A DNA stretch of 64,000 nt from JBEKIK01 sp963845975 (GCA_963845975.1 CAWJUD010000001.1:248001-312000); one strand, 5' to 3'. Numbered from the stretch's first letter, positions 25,604 through 34,844 are shown. Notes: generated by a model not told the origin, from the letters alone. Translations and numbers: made by a program.

Positions 25604-26361
25604 TTCTCGGTCTATTTGCGTTTTCGGGATGTGAGCAAAGCCTTGATCAGCGGCTTTCGCAAAAATTCCAGGCTGCGCAAACGGCATTCGACCGGGCAAC
25701 GAAACCGGAGGATTTCGTGAAGGTCGCCGCAATGTATCAGGAAATGATCGACGACGGGGCCGTTTCCGGGGCCGTGTTCTACAACCAGGGCAACGCCTGG
25801 ATGAGGGCCAAGCAGCCGGGCCGGGCGATCGCCGCCTACCGGCAAGCGCAACGCTACCGGCCTCGCATTCCTTATCTTGATGAGAATCTGCAAAACGCAT
25901 TGGGACCGGGCGTATCTACTCGCCGGCCGGTGATCGAAATCGTTTTCTTTTGGCAGAATTGGCTCAGTTATGCCGAGAAGTTTTATATCGCCGCCGCGGC
26001 CGCATTGCTGACGTTTTGTTCCGCCGCAGTCATGTTATTTACGTCGCGTCGGCGTTTTTGGCAGCGGCTTGTTTTGGCAGGCGTTGTGATCACGGCATTG
26101 TTGATTATTTCGGCCGCCTACGATTGGTACCGCTTCGACTACGTGGTCCGCGGCGTGATCACCCAGGCCGACGTGGTTGCCCGCAAAGGCAACGCCGAAA
26201 GCTACGAACCGGCCCTGAATGAGAAGCTATCCGAAGGCACGGAATTCCGCCTCCTGGAGCGCCGCGGCCAGTGGCTCTTGATACGATTGCCAGGCGGGCA
26301 GGAAGGTTGGATCGACCAACAGGCGGCAGTAACGTACGGGCGGAAATTATTGGACCAATGA
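25516..26361 (+). CDS. batE: BatE-type TPR/SH3 lipoprotein with repeat-encoded signal peptide
   Basis: 281 aa. Residues 1-29 are coded by GAACGAA and TTTGCAA tandem repeats. They supply part of the hydrophobic core NLQFAICILQFAILFLGLFA of a lipoprotein signal ending AFSGC (Cys39). No later Met allows a signal peptide, so the repeat-coded part must be translated if the protein is exported as a lipoprotein. TPR-like helices follow (VFYNQGNAWMRAKQPGRAIA), two membrane helices (about 148-172 and 180-201), and a C-terminal SH3-like domain (GTEFRLLERRGQWLLIRLPG, GWIDQ). This is the usual BatE layout. No clear ribosome-binding site precedes the ATG. Confidence 0.82.
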   Translation: MQDPRTKNEERRTLPNLQFAICILQFAILFLGLFAFSGCEQSLDQRLSQKFQAAQTAFDRATKPEDFVKVAAMYQEMIDDGAVSGAVFYNQGNAWMRAKQPGRAIAAYRQAQRYRPRIPYLDENLQNALGPGVSTRRPVIEIVFFWQNWLSYAEKFYIAAAAALLTFCSAAVMLFTSRRRFWQRLVLAGVVITALLIISAAYDWYRFDYVVRGVITQADVVARKGNAESYEPALNEKLSEGTEFRLLERRGQWLLIRLPGGQEGWIDQQAAVTYGRKLLDQ

Positions 26362-26510
26362 CTATTGTTGTGTCAGATTTCCCCCTCTTGTTGGGCATTA
26401 AGCAAAACTTTGCTTGTGGTTTTCGCCGAATTATCAATAATATAAGGTAGGGTCAGTGTAGGGCTTTGGTGGGTGTATTAGAGGCAGATAGATGCCGGGA
26501 GTAAAAGCAA

Positions 26511-27494
26511 GTGAATAAGAAAACGAGCAACCGGAACCATGCCAGGGGCTTTACGCTGGTAGAGATGCTGGTCGTGTTGTTGATCATCGTGATCCTCGCC
26601 GGGCTGATATCGGCGGCCGCTTATCGGGGCATCGCTCGCGCAAAGGTCGCCAGAATCAGCATAGATATCCAACAACTTTCCCAGGCCTTGAACAATTATA
26701 AGACGCAGTTCGGCGAATATCCGCCCGATTTCAGCGATACATCGGCTACTGGACAGTTGCTTATTTTACGTCATATTGCCAAGGCGTTTCCGCGCTTCAC
26801 CTCAACTTGGTATGGCGCAGCAAGTCACCCGCTAACTTGGTCTGATTTACAGAAAGAAATCTTGGCCAATTCAAGCAATAAAATCGATCTCAACATTATG
26901 ACTCCTGCCACAGCTTTAGCCTTCTGGCTAGGCGGAATGCCAGACGCCCAAGGCAAGTTGAGCGGATTTAGCAAGAATCCGGCCGATCCGTTTGAGAGCC
27001 CGGCTACCACGCCCAGTCGCATCGGCCCGTTTTTTGAATTCGATCCGGGCCGGCTGCAAAACAACGCTTATTATGCGCCGAGGATAATCGTTGGGAACGG
27101 CCAGCCGTATATTTATCTTCGCGCGGAATTAGGACAGCCGGAACCAAAACGAGAATATTATAATTACAATGGTACAGCTTACACATTCAAACAGGGCCTC
27201 GGTTCCGGAGCCAAACCGTATTGGGATCAACGGAACATGGGCTGGATAAATCCGGATTCGTTCCAAATCCTCTGCTGCGGCTTGGACGGAAAGTTCGGCT
27301 TGGAAAACGTTTATCCTACCGGCCTTTTACCCGACTGGACATTAATTTCGAGTAGCGTTCCCGCTGCTGTACTTTCCGACTTGCAAAGGGATGTAATCGG
27401 TACAAACAGTCCCAGCTTTCCGGCGGGCAATTTCGATCATATCGACGACCAGACCAATTTCACAAAAGGCACGGTTGGCGACGAACTGCCATAA
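26511..27494 (+). CDS. Type II secretion/type IV pilin-like prepilin
   Basis: 327 aa from a GTG start with GGGAG upstream. The N-terminus carries a class III prepilin signal: RGFTLVEMLVVLLIIVILAG, with the cleavage Gly, +1 Phe and Glu5. The rest is a GspG-like pseudopilin extended by about 180 residues; QLSQALNNYKTQFGEYPPDF is the conserved alpha-beta junction. The C-terminal half is variable and contains YYNYNGTAYTFKQ and CCGLDGKFG. Planctomycetes carry many such prepilin-type proteins, usually of unknown cargo or surface role. It stands alone, facing glmS across a two-way hairpin. Confidence 0.82.
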   Translation: MNKKTSNRNHARGFTLVEMLVVLLIIVILAGLISAAAYRGIARAKVARISIDIQQLSQALNNYKTQFGEYPPDFSDTSATGQLLILRHIAKAFPRFTSTWYGAASHPLTWSDLQKEILANSSNKIDLNIMTPATALAFWLGGMPDAQGKLSGFSKNPADPFESPATTPSRIGPFFEFDPGRLQNNAYYAPRIIVGNGQPYIYLRAELGQPEPKREYYNYNGTAYTFKQGLGSGAKPYWDQRNMGWINPDSFQILCCGLDGKFGLENVYPTGLLPDWTLISSSVPAAVLSDLQRDVIGTNSPSFPAGNFDHIDDQTNFTKGTVGDELP

Positions 27495-27507
27495 GAGCCT
27501 TTTCGAG

Positions 27508-27546
27508 TGGCAGTAAACCCTGAGGGGGTGGGCAGTTTACTGCCCA
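27508..27546. terminator. Two-way terminator between prepilin gene and glmS
   Basis: GGCAGTAAAC (27509-27518) pairs with GTTTACTGCC (27535-27544); an alternative local hairpin is GGGCAG-TTTA-CTGCCC (27530-27545). It lies between two convergent stops (27494 and 27590). The local hairpin resembles the element at 4333-4363. Confidence 0.65.
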
Positions 27547-27589
27547 CTTTGTGATGTTTGCACTGCGAAACCGCAAGTGGATTGGTTTC

Positions 27590-29458
27590 TCATTCCACGG
27601 TCACGCTTTTGGCGAGGTTTCGCGGCTTGTCGATGTCGCAGCCCCGGGCCACGGCTATATGATAGGCCAGAAGTTGCAAGGGAATGACCGAAACTATCGG
27701 CTGAAACAACTCCTCGACGGCCGGGACTTCGATTATGTCGTCGGCCAGGCGGACCGCGTCGCGATCGCCTTGGCAAACCACGGCGATCACCGGACCGCCC
27801 CGGGCCTTGATCTCTTGCAAGTTCGACATCACTTTATCGTACATCTGACCCAAGGGCATGATGAACACGCTGGGGGTGTGCTCGTCGACTAGTGCGATGG
27901 GGCCGTGTTTCATTTCGGCCGAGGGGTAGCCCTCGGCATGGATGTAGCTGATTTCCTTGAGTTTCAGGGCCCCTTCCAGGGCAGTGGGGAAGTTGAACTG
28001 CCGGCCCAGGTATAGGAAGTTGTTGCACTCGGCGTACTTGTTGGCGATTTTCCGCACCGCGTTGTTGCATTCCAAGGCGCCGCTGACCTTATCGGGCAGT
28101 TCTTCGAGCTCCTTGATGATCCGCATTCCGGCCGAAAAACTGAGGTGCCTTAAGCGGCCCATAAACAAGGCCAGCATGGACAGCACGGTGCATTGCGAGG
28201 TAAAGGCCTTGGTCGAGGCCACGCCGATTTCCGGGCCGGCGCGGAGATACACTCCGCCGTCGCTTTCCTGGGCGATGGTGCTGCCCACCACGTTGCAGAT
28301 GCCCAGCGCCGGGCAGCCTTTGCGCTTCATTTCCCGCAGGGCCGCCAAGGTGTCGGCCGTTTCGCCGCTTTGCGTGATGGCGAACACCAGGGTGTGATCG
28401 TCCAGGGGCGGATTGCGGTAGCGGAGTTCGCTGGCGTATTCCACTTCGACGGGCAAGCGTGCCAGGGCCTCGATTTGGTATTCGCCCACCAGGGCCGCGT
28501 GCCAACTCGTGCCGCAGGCAGTCATCAAGACGCGATTGACCGAGCGGAGTTGTTGGGGCGAAAGATTCAACCCGCCGAACTTGGCCGTGGCCGCGTCGCG
28601 ATCCAAGCGGCCGCGCATGGCATTGCGAATCGACTCGGGCTGCTCGAAGATTTCCTTGAGCATGTAATGCTTATATCCCCCCAGGTCCATTTCGCCGGCT
28701 TCGATCTCCAGCACCTGGACGCTGGGGCTGACGTGCCCGTGGTCGCGGTGGATCACGCGCAGACTGTCGGCCGTGACAACCGCCAACTCGTGGTCGGCCA
28801 GGTAAACGATCTTATCGGTATAGCCGGCCAAGGGCGAACCGTCGCTGGCCAGAAAATGCTCGCCGTCGCCCACGCCGACGATAAGCGGGCTGCCCAGCCG
28901 GGCGGCAAAAATCACCTCCGGCCAATCGCGGAAAATAATCGTCAGCCCGTAGGTCCCTTGAAGCTGAGCCAAGGCCGTTTGCACGGCCGCAACCAACGGT
29001 TGGTAATGCACGGCGGCCATGTTGTCATCGATTTTTTGCTCTTTCAAACAACTGTCGATCAGGTGGGCTATGACTTCGGTATCGGTGTTGGAACAGAACT
29101 TGTAACCATCGTTTTCCAGGCGTTGTTTAATGGAGCGGAAATTTTCTATCACCCCATTGTGCGCCAGGGCCAACGTACCGTTGTCGCCTATATGGGGATG
29201 GGCGTTGATGTCGTTGGGCGCGCCATGCGTGGCCCAGCGTGTATGGCCGATGCCCACCGAGCCGCTCAATGGGGTTTTGGCAAGCATTGTTTCCAGACGT
29301 TCTATCCGGCCCGCCGATTTAACTACGCACAGCTTTCCACAGGCATCGATGGTGGCCACGCCTGCGCTGTCGTATCCGCGGTATTCCAAGCGGTGCAGGC
29401 CGGAGATAAGAAACTCCACCGCCTGGCGCGGCCCAATATATCCAACAATTCCACACAT
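27590..29458 (-). CDS. glmS: Glutamine--fructose-6-phosphate aminotransferase
   Basis: 622 aa. It makes glucosamine-6-phosphate from fructose-6-phosphate and glutamine, the first committed step to UDP-GlcNAc. The Met is followed by the catalytic Cys of the class II glutaminase domain (MCGIVGYIGPRQAVEFLI), then GLHRLEYRGYDSAGVA and VGIGHTRWATHGAPND. Two SIS domains follow (ACGTSWHAALVGEYQIEALA; FLYLGRQFNFPTALEGALKL), and the C-terminus ends NLAKSVTVE with the conserved Lys. Its product feeds both cell wall and the amino sugars of the polysaccharide cluster to the right. Confidence 0.97.
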   Translation of the reverse strand: MCGIVGYIGPRQAVEFLISGLHRLEYRGYDSAGVATIDACGKLCVVKSAGRIERLETMLAKTPLSGSVGIGHTRWATHGAPNDINAHPHIGDNGTLALAHNGVIENFRSIKQRLENDGYKFCSNTDTEVIAHLIDSCLKEQKIDDNMAAVHYQPLVAAVQTALAQLQGTYGLTIIFRDWPEVIFAARLGSPLIVGVGDGEHFLASDGSPLAGYTDKIVYLADHELAVVTADSLRVIHRDHGHVSPSVQVLEIEAGEMDLGGYKHYMLKEIFEQPESIRNAMRGRLDRDAATAKFGGLNLSPQQLRSVNRVLMTACGTSWHAALVGEYQIEALARLPVEVEYASELRYRNPPLDDHTLVFAITQSGETADTLAALREMKRKGCPALGICNVVGSTIAQESDGGVYLRAGPEIGVASTKAFTSQCTVLSMLALFMGRLRHLSFSAGMRIIKELEELPDKVSGALECNNAVRKIANKYAECNNFLYLGRQFNFPTALEGALKLKEISYIHAEGYPSAEMKHGPIALVDEHTPSVFIMPLGQMYDKVMSNLQEIKARGGPVIAVVCQGDRDAVRLADDIIEVPAVEELFQPIVSVIPLQLLAYHIAVARGCDIDKPRNLAKSVTVE

Positions 29459-29973
29459 AAACGTCGATCCTACGAGTAAAGAACCCTTGTGAATAAATAC
29501 AGAATATTTAATAACTTACGATTATTGGTCATTTCATGCAATATAAAGTCATTAAGTCCATGCGCAATTATTGATTATGCGCCGGGGATAGCCAATATTG
29601 TGGGGGAAGGGTATATTTGAACCCCGTAATATGATTTACGGTTTGAAATCGCAATAAGCCCGGATTATTCACAAATTCTCACTAGTAAACCGTCTTGCCT
29701 TAAATTTCGGGTGCCACGGTTGGCTTGTCCAACCGTGTTTCCCGCACTGCCGGACAAGCCGGGCACCGACCGAAGGTTGGTCGTGGCACCCAACCCGAAA
29801 AATTAGCCGTGACGCAACACTAGCCCGAAGCGCAAGCGAGCGATTGCAGATCGGTTGCCCTCCCTTGCGCTTGGCGCTGGTGTTCCGCTATGCCGGCCTG
29901 ATAGATTTGCCATTCATCAGCCTTTAAAACCCCCTACAAGACGTAAGGAAAGTGTAAATTACGGAGCATAAGC
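29459..29973. other. Intergenic region between glmS and NusG-like gene, repeat-rich
   Basis: About 515 bases. A composite hairpin runs from 29709 to 29791: GGGTGCCAC at the left pairs with GTGGCACCC at the right, and it contains inner hairpins CGGTTGG/CCAACCG and GACC-GAAGGTT-GGTC. The AGCCCGAAGCGCAAGCGAG repeat is at 29822-29840. The glmS promoter should lie within 29460-29650. I looked for a glmS ribozyme and could not support one. Confidence 0.6.
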
Positions 29974-30531
29974 GTGCCGATTCTCAAAGAAGAGCCGAAC
30001 CTTTTTCCGGAAACTCTGCTGGAAGGTGGCATTGAGGAGTCGTCGAATCGTGATTGGTGGGTGATTTACACCAAGGCCCGGCAGGAAAAATCGCTTGCCC
30101 GCGAGTTGTTCACCTTTCGCATCCCATTCTACTTGCCTTTGATAAAGAAGACCACCGTTGTCAAGGGGCGCAAACGCATATCATTCGTCCCGCTTTTTTC
30201 GGGATACGTTTTCCTCTTTTCCACGGAAGCGGAACGCATAAAGAGCATGACCACCAATAGGATCTCGCGGATTCTGACGGTCAACGATCCGGAGCAGTTG
30301 CTCTACGACCTGGAACAACTCCGCCGCCTGATCGCCTCGAATGCGCCCCTGAGCGTGGAACAAAAATTGGCGCCGGGCGATCGGGTGCGGGTCAAGCAAG
30401 GCGCGCTAATGGGATTAGAGGGAACCGTTTTGGTGCGCCGCGGAGTTACGCGCCTGTTGGTCAGGGTTAATTTCCTGCAACAAGGCGCATCGGTCGAGGT
30501 GGATGATTATCTTTTGGAACGCTTGGATTGA
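29974..30531 (+). CDS. NusG-family specialised antiterminator (RfaH/LoaP/UpxY-like)
   Basis: 185 aa from a GTG start preceded by CGGAG. The N-terminal NGN domain reads DWWVIYTKARQEKSLARELF and PLIKKTTVVKGRKRISFVPL, then FSGYVFLFSTEAERI. The C-terminal KOW domain is APGDRVRVKQGALMGLEGTV. It is shorter at the N-terminus than housekeeping NusG, and it lies at the edge of a polysaccharide cluster, as RfaH-type proteins often do. Unusually it points toward the 3' end of the cluster rather than heading it. By analogy it would help polymerase read through the long minus-strand operon. Confidence 0.85.
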   Translation: MPILKEEPNLFPETLLEGGIEESSNRDWWVIYTKARQEKSLARELFTFRIPFYLPLIKKTTVVKGRKRISFVPLFSGYVFLFSTEAERIKSMTTNRISRILTVNDPEQLLYDLEQLRRLIASNAPLSVEQKLAPGDRVRVKQGALMGLEGTVLVRRGVTRLLVRVNFLQQGASVEVDDYLLERLD

Positions 30532-30566
30532 GATGGGAAGAGGAAAGGAAACCGCTTGCGGTTTCG

Positions 30567-30604
30567 CGCCGCCCACTGCACACAGCCCACTGCACACTGT
30601 CCAC
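30567..30604. repeat. Tandem CCCACTGCACACAG/CCCACTGCACACTG element
   Basis: Located in the about 80-base gap between the convergent ends of the NusG-like gene and the epimerase. It belongs to the same CACTG-rich family as 12139-12162 and 13187-13232. No separate terminator is visible in this gap. Confidence 0.7.
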
Positions 30605-30610
30605 TCTTTT

Positions 30611-31628
30611 TTACATCACGCCCAAGTCGATGGGCAGTATTGCATCGCGATTGGCTCGATACCACTCGACCGAGCGGAGCAGGCCATCCTCGATGCGAAC
30701 TTGGGGTCGCCAGCCCAGTAATTTTCCGGCTTTGCCGATATCGGCCCAAGTGGCGGCAATGTCGGCGCGATGCAGGGGCTGAAAATTGATAATCGGCTTG
30801 CGCCCAGAAGTTGAGAAATCTGATCGATTACCGCCGAGAGGACCAGGGACGATCGCCGCCGAGGTTGATGATTTCATAACCCAATGGTTTTAAGGCGGCA
30901 ATAGTGCCCCGGGCGATGTCGTCGATGAAGGTGAAATCGCGGGATTGCGAGCCGTCGCCGAAAACAACGATCGGCTCCCCTTCGGCAATGCGGCGGATAA
31001 AGCGGAAGATGCTCATGTCGGGCCGGCCGGCAGGCCCATAGACCGTGAAATAACGGAGAATGGAGATGTCCAGCCCGTATAGATAATGATAGTTATAGGC
31101 CAGGGTTTCCGCCGCTTTTTTCGAGGCGGCATAAGGCGAAAGGGGCCGATTTGTGTCGTCGTCTTCGTGGAAGGGGATGCGATTGTGCCTGCCATAAAGG
31201 CTGGACGTGGATGCCAGGAGAAACTTTTTTACGGCAAAGGTCCGGCAGGCCTCCAACAAATTAAGCGTGCCTATGCAATTGGCTTGATAGTAGGCCCAGG
31301 GATTTTCCAGAGACTGTCGCACGCCGGCCCGGGCCGCGAGATTGACCACGGCCGAGTAAGGTTTTTCATCGATGGTTTTGTCATCCAAGGCAAGCGCGTC
31401 CGCCTTGAAAAGCGCAGTTACGGCGTCCAGATCGGAGATATCCAATTGATGAAACTGAAATCCCTTCCGACCTTGCAAGCGAGCGAGACGCCAGTGTTTC
31501 AATCTGGGATCGTAGGCATCGTTTAGATTATCGACGCCCACGACGGCGTGCCCAGCTTCCAAAAGCATTTCGCTTACCCGGGAGGCAATGAAGCCTGCAC
31601 AACCGGTCACTAAATAACGTTTTGTCAT
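30611..31628 (-). CDS. NAD-dependent sugar-nucleotide epimerase (UDP-glucuronate 4-epimerase type), two frame changes
   Basis: Reads as one SDR protein of about 338 aa with two one-base losses near 30850 and 30812. Segment one ends GYEIINLGGDRP, the middle frame gives LVLSAVIDQISQLLG, and the last gives RKPIINFQPLHRADIAATWA, then GKAGKLLGWRPQVRIEDGLL. Motifs: VTGCAGFIASRV for NAD binding, STSSLYG, and YAASK for the catalytic Tyr/Lys. The Arg-rich open frame upstream of ATG 31628 is not used. It is the last gene of the cluster, 8 bases after the aminotransferase. The precise sugar is not certain. Confidence 0.82.
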
Positions 31629-31636
31629 GATAAAAA

Positions 31637-32803
31637 TTATATGCCGAAGAAGTCGGCAATTCGAGCGACCACCAGTTGTTGTTCTTCGACAGTCAGTTCG
31701 GGGAAGATGGGCAAGGCCAGCACTTCGCGTGCGGCGCGGTCGGTTTCGGGCAGATCGCCCGGCTTGTAGCCCAAATAGCGGAAACATTCCTGATCGTGCA
31801 GGCCCAGGGGATAATAGATTTCGCTGCCGATTTTCACCTTGGACAGCGATTCCCGCAGGGCCTCGCGCCGGCCGTCCGGCACGCGGACGACGTACTGATT
31901 CCATACGTGCCGGCAATTCGCAAGGGCTTTGGGCAAAGCCAATACGCGGTCCAATCCGGCCTCGGTAAACAGTTCTTCATAGCGCGCGGCATTGGTTTGG
32001 CGAAACGCGGTCCACTCGTCAAGATGTGGCAATTTGACGTTCAACACGGCGGCCTGGAAAGAATCCAAGCGGCTGTTGATGCCCACCACCTTATGATAAT
32101 ATCGCGGATTCATGCCGTGCTGGCGCAAGAGGCGGAGCCTTTCGGCGAGTTGGTCGTCATTGGTTGTAAGCATGCCGCCGTCGCCTGCGCCGCCGAGATT
32201 TTTGGTGGGATAGAAGCTGATGCAGCCGATCGCCCCCAGCGAGCCTGCCCGGCGGCCTTCCCATTCGGCGCCGATGGCCTGGGCGGCGTCCTCGATAACC
32301 GCCGCCTTGGCCGACTGGGCGAGAAGATTAATCGCATCCATGTCGGCGCATTGCCCGAAAAGATGCACCGGAATAATCGCCTTGGTAGCCGATGTTATCG
32401 AGCGGCCGACGGCAAGGGGATCGATGTTGAAGGTAACGGGATCGATGTCGGCAAAGACGGGTTTGGCGCCCAGCCGCGTGGCGGCGCTGGCGGTGGCGAA
32501 GAAGGTGAAGCTGGGCATAATCACCTCGTCGCCCGGCCCCACGCCCGCGGCCATCAGGGCCAGCAACAACGCGTCGCTGCCCGAGGCGCAGCCCACGGCA
32601 TGCTTCACGCGGCAATAGGAGGCGACGGCCTGTTCCAGGTTTTTCACTTCCGGACCAAGCACAAAGGCCCCGCTCTGGCACACCCGGCGAAGCGACGCGG
32701 CGAGCTCTTCTAAAAGAGGTTGATGCTGGCGCGCGAGATCCAACAGGGGAACGCCCTTTTCTTCTAAAACCTGTTTCGGTTTGTCTTTGATGATGTTTGC
32801 CAT
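31637..32803 (-). CDS. DegT/DnrJ/EryC1/StrS-family sugar aminotransferase
   Basis: About 388 aa from the ATG at 32803 (a TTG at 32842 would add 13 residues). Fold type I PLP enzyme. SGSDALLLALMAAGVGPGDE and PSFTFFATASAATRLGAKPV are in the N-terminal half. The PLP Lys is within SFYPTKNLGGAGDGGML, and VVGINSRLDSFQAAVLNVKL follows. These enzymes transfer an amino group to a 3- or 4-keto nucleotide sugar. The product would be an amino-sugar for the surface glycan. The keto-sugar supplier is not obvious from its immediate neighbours. Confidence 0.92.
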   Translation of the reverse strand: MANIIKDKPKQVLEEKGVPLLDLARQHQPLLEELAASLRRVCQSGAFVLGPEVKNLEQAVASYCRVKHAVGCASGSDALLLALMAAGVGPGDEVIMPSFTFFATASAATRLGAKPVFADIDPVTFNIDPLAVGRSITSATKAIIPVHLFGQCADMDAINLLAQSAKAAVIEDAAQAIGAEWEGRRAGSLGAIGCISFYPTKNLGGAGDGGMLTTNDDQLAERLRLLRQHGMNPRYYHKVVGINSRLDSFQAAVLNVKLPHLDEWTAFRQTNAARYEELFTEAGLDRVLALPKALANCRHVWNQYVVRVPDGRREALRESLSKVKIGSEIYYPLGLHDQECFRYLGYKPGDLPETDRAAREVLALPIFPELTVEEQQLVVARIADFFGI

Positions 32804-33029
32804 TTCTTCGATGCTATAAAAGGGGTGTAAAATCTCAACCAATGAAAAACCGTTTATATTAAAATATGCAATTTAACACAAGAGGAAAATTAGCCCGCTT
32901 TTCCCATCCTGTGCACCCAACCAATCTTCAGTCAGTGCCCTGATATAAGGCAAGAAATGCGGTTTAATAGCTTTGCAAAGGGGGAAGCGGAGTATTGAGA
33001 TGCCGTAACCGTCAAAGAATCGCCATCGC

Positions 33030-33503
33030 CTACGGTGGCGATCGAAGCACTTTTGTCATTGGAATGCAATCAAGGGTGATGCCGCGAGGTGATTGGTACA
33101 TCCCTATTACTTCACCAACGAAGCCACAACTCCGATAAAACTCGGCTGCGTTTAGAGTCGCATCCAGCGTCAACTTTGTCAAGCCTGCGGCGCGGCCAAT
33201 ATCTTCCAGAAACGACACCATTTGCTTGCCGATGCCGCGTCTCATCATGTCGGGGCGTACAAATATTGCGTCCAAGCGCCCGGTGTTGCGATCGATCATT
33301 CCTGTTCCAACGACCGCATCGTTGACGGTGGCAACGTAGAGCTGTTCCACGACAAATTGAATGAATTGCTCGGTGATCGCACCGTTGGTCCAGATCGCAA
33401 GCGATTCTGGCGGGTAGTGCCCTTTGCACTGGCTCAGAATCGCGGCGTTGCGTATTTCCCACGCTGTGGCAGCATCATCAGCACAGGCTTTTCTGATTCT
33501 CAT
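33030..33503 (-). CDS. GNAT-family N-acetyltransferase
   Basis: About 157 aa. Motif A is LDAIFVRPDMMRRGIGKQMV, with the R/QxxGxG/A acetyl-CoA loop. The C-terminal part is KLTLDATLNAAEFYRSCGFV and the N-terminal strand MRIRKACADDAATAWEIRNA. The substrate cannot be read from sequence. It sits between the LuxC-like gene and the aminotransferase on the same strand, with about 60 bases upstream and about 225 bases downstream, and may acetylate an amino sugar or be unrelated to the glycan. Confidence 0.85.
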   Translation of the reverse strand: MRIRKACADDAATAWEIRNAAILSQCKGHYPPESLAIWTNGAITEQFIQFVVEQLYVATVNDAVVGTGMIDRNTGRLDAIFVRPDMMRRGIGKQMVSFLEDIGRAAGLTKLTLDATLNAAEFYRSCGFVGEVIGMYQSPRGITLDCIPMTKVLRSPP

Positions 33504-33569
33504 TTTCAACTGATTGAAATGCCGTCACCCGCTTCCTGAGTTGGCCCAGAACACACATGGGGCCTTGAA

Positions 33570-34844
33570 TTACGGCTTCAGCATCACCCAGCGGACCAAT
33601 TGGTTGATAAGAAGCTTGCCGTCCCAGGGCGATTCGTAATTGTTCATCAGTCCCGAACGAACGCAACGGGCAACGCCAGCCCCAGTGACTGATTCGGCAA
33701 AAGCGATTGCATCTTCCTGATTGCCGAAAGCCATGCCTACGGTCTGCACCTTCGGCGACAACAAGGGAATGATTTGTTTCCAGGATTCAACTTCGGTCAA
33801 GAAGACCGTACGCGATTGGACGGCCTGTTTCAGACTAACATCGCGGTCCAAACAAACGGTCCAATTAGCGCCCTCCGCCGAGGCAATCACGTCCTTTGCC
33901 TCGTCCATGGCCCAGGCGGCGCGTACGTTGACGATCTGCATGGTGGTGTAAGGATCAAGTCCATGCTTGGGCGGGAGCTTGGCTAAATGCTTTGCGAACA
34001 ATTCGCCCACCTCACGCAGCGATAAGCGCGTGTTGCGTTCGACGAAGATCGTTTGCGGGGCAGAGCATGCCCGCTGATCGAAGATGGCGACATCGCGTAC
34101 GAAGCCCGCCACGGCTTCGTCCAGCTTGTCCGGATCGGATTGGATTTTATTTCGGTCGATCACTCCGATGGAGTATTTCGGTCCAAAGACGATCTCGGAG
34201 CAGTGTTCCAGGCGGGGCAGGGCGGTGATGGCCTTTATGGCCTCTGCGCCGCCCCAAATGATTTTCACGTCGGCCGCCAGCGACATCTGCTCGTTGAGTT
34301 CCCGGTTGCGGTAATCGAACCAGACCACTGCCGCCGCATCCAGAAGATCGGCGCCGCGAATATCTCCGGCTTGCGATTCGGCCAGTACCGCAAGCAGATG
34401 ATCGGTTCCCTCCGGCTCGGGATAGGCGAGTTTCACCAGGCAGACATTTTTGGCCAAAAGCGCGGGAACCAGCGAAAACATGGGCAGCGTGGCCACGTTT
34501 CCGGCCATCCACATGGCGGCCAGGCCTTGGGGTTTGGCCGCTATATAGTTGCGCCCATGGGGAACAAAACCGTCGAGATAGGCCGGATTCCCATTAAGAT
34601 TCAGCTCCAAAAGCTGGCGCAGATTGTTGCTTCCCAGCCAGGCCGAAAGAAACATGCAGCCCTCCAACGACCTGGTGCGCTCATCGCGTAGCAATCGGGC
34701 GGCAAAGTCGGCCAGCAGCGCGACCAGGCTATCGACGGAAATTTTTGCCAGCCAATCGCGCCGGCTATTGAGCGACTCGACGATGGGCGTCAGCCGGTCG
34801 CCGGCCGGTTCCACGCCGCGGGCGGTAATTCGCAATATGCTCAT
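33570..34844 (-). CDS. LuxC-like acyl reductase
   Basis: About 424 aa from ATG 34844, which overlaps the luxE-like stop (ATGA). LuxC-family reductases turn an activated acyl group into an aldehyde with NADPH and share the aldehyde-dehydrogenase fold. Seen here: LAAMWMAGNVATLPMFSLVP, VKIIWGGAEAIKAITALPRL and FVRDVAIFDQRACSAPQTIF. The last motif holds the probable catalytic Cys, which normally carries the acyl group. The C-terminus has SGLMNNYESPWDGKLLINQL. No luciferase genes are near, so light production is not implied. Its partners are LuxE-like, an acyl ligase, ACP and an SDR. Confidence 0.9.
   Translation of the reverse strand: MSILRITARGVEPAGDRLTPIVESLNSRRDWLAKISVDSLVALLADFAARLLRDERTRSLEGCMFLSAWLGSNNLRQLLELNLNGNPAYLDGFVPHGRNYIAAKPQGLAAMWMAGNVATLPMFSLVPALLAKNVCLVKLAYPEPEGTDHLLAVLAESQAGDIRGADLLDAAAVVWFDYRNRELNEQMSLAADVKIIWGGAEAIKAITALPRLEHCSEIVFGPKYSIGVIDRNKIQSDPDKLDEAVAGFVRDVAIFDQRACSAPQTIFVERNTRLSLREVGELFAKHLAKLPPKHGLDPYTTMQIVNVRAAWAMDEAKDVIASAEGANWTVCLDRDVSLKQAVQSRTVFLTEVESWKQIIPLLSPKVQTVGMAFGNQEDAIAFAESVTGAGVARCVRSGLMNNYESPWDGKLLINQLVRWVMLKP

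Noticed and set aside
28193..29479. Long open frame on the plus strand opposite glmS
   Set aside because: It is the complement of a well-supported gene; its protein has no motif and its composition is typical of antisense G/C-rich codons.
29459..29650. A glmS ribozyme upstream of glmS
   Set aside because: I looked for the conserved core and pseudoknot arrangement and found nothing convincing. Such ribozymes are mainly known from Firmicutes.
31676..32713. A 345-codon plus-strand frame opposite the DegT aminotransferase
   Set aside because: It is an antisense shadow: the minus strand has full family motifs and this frame has none.
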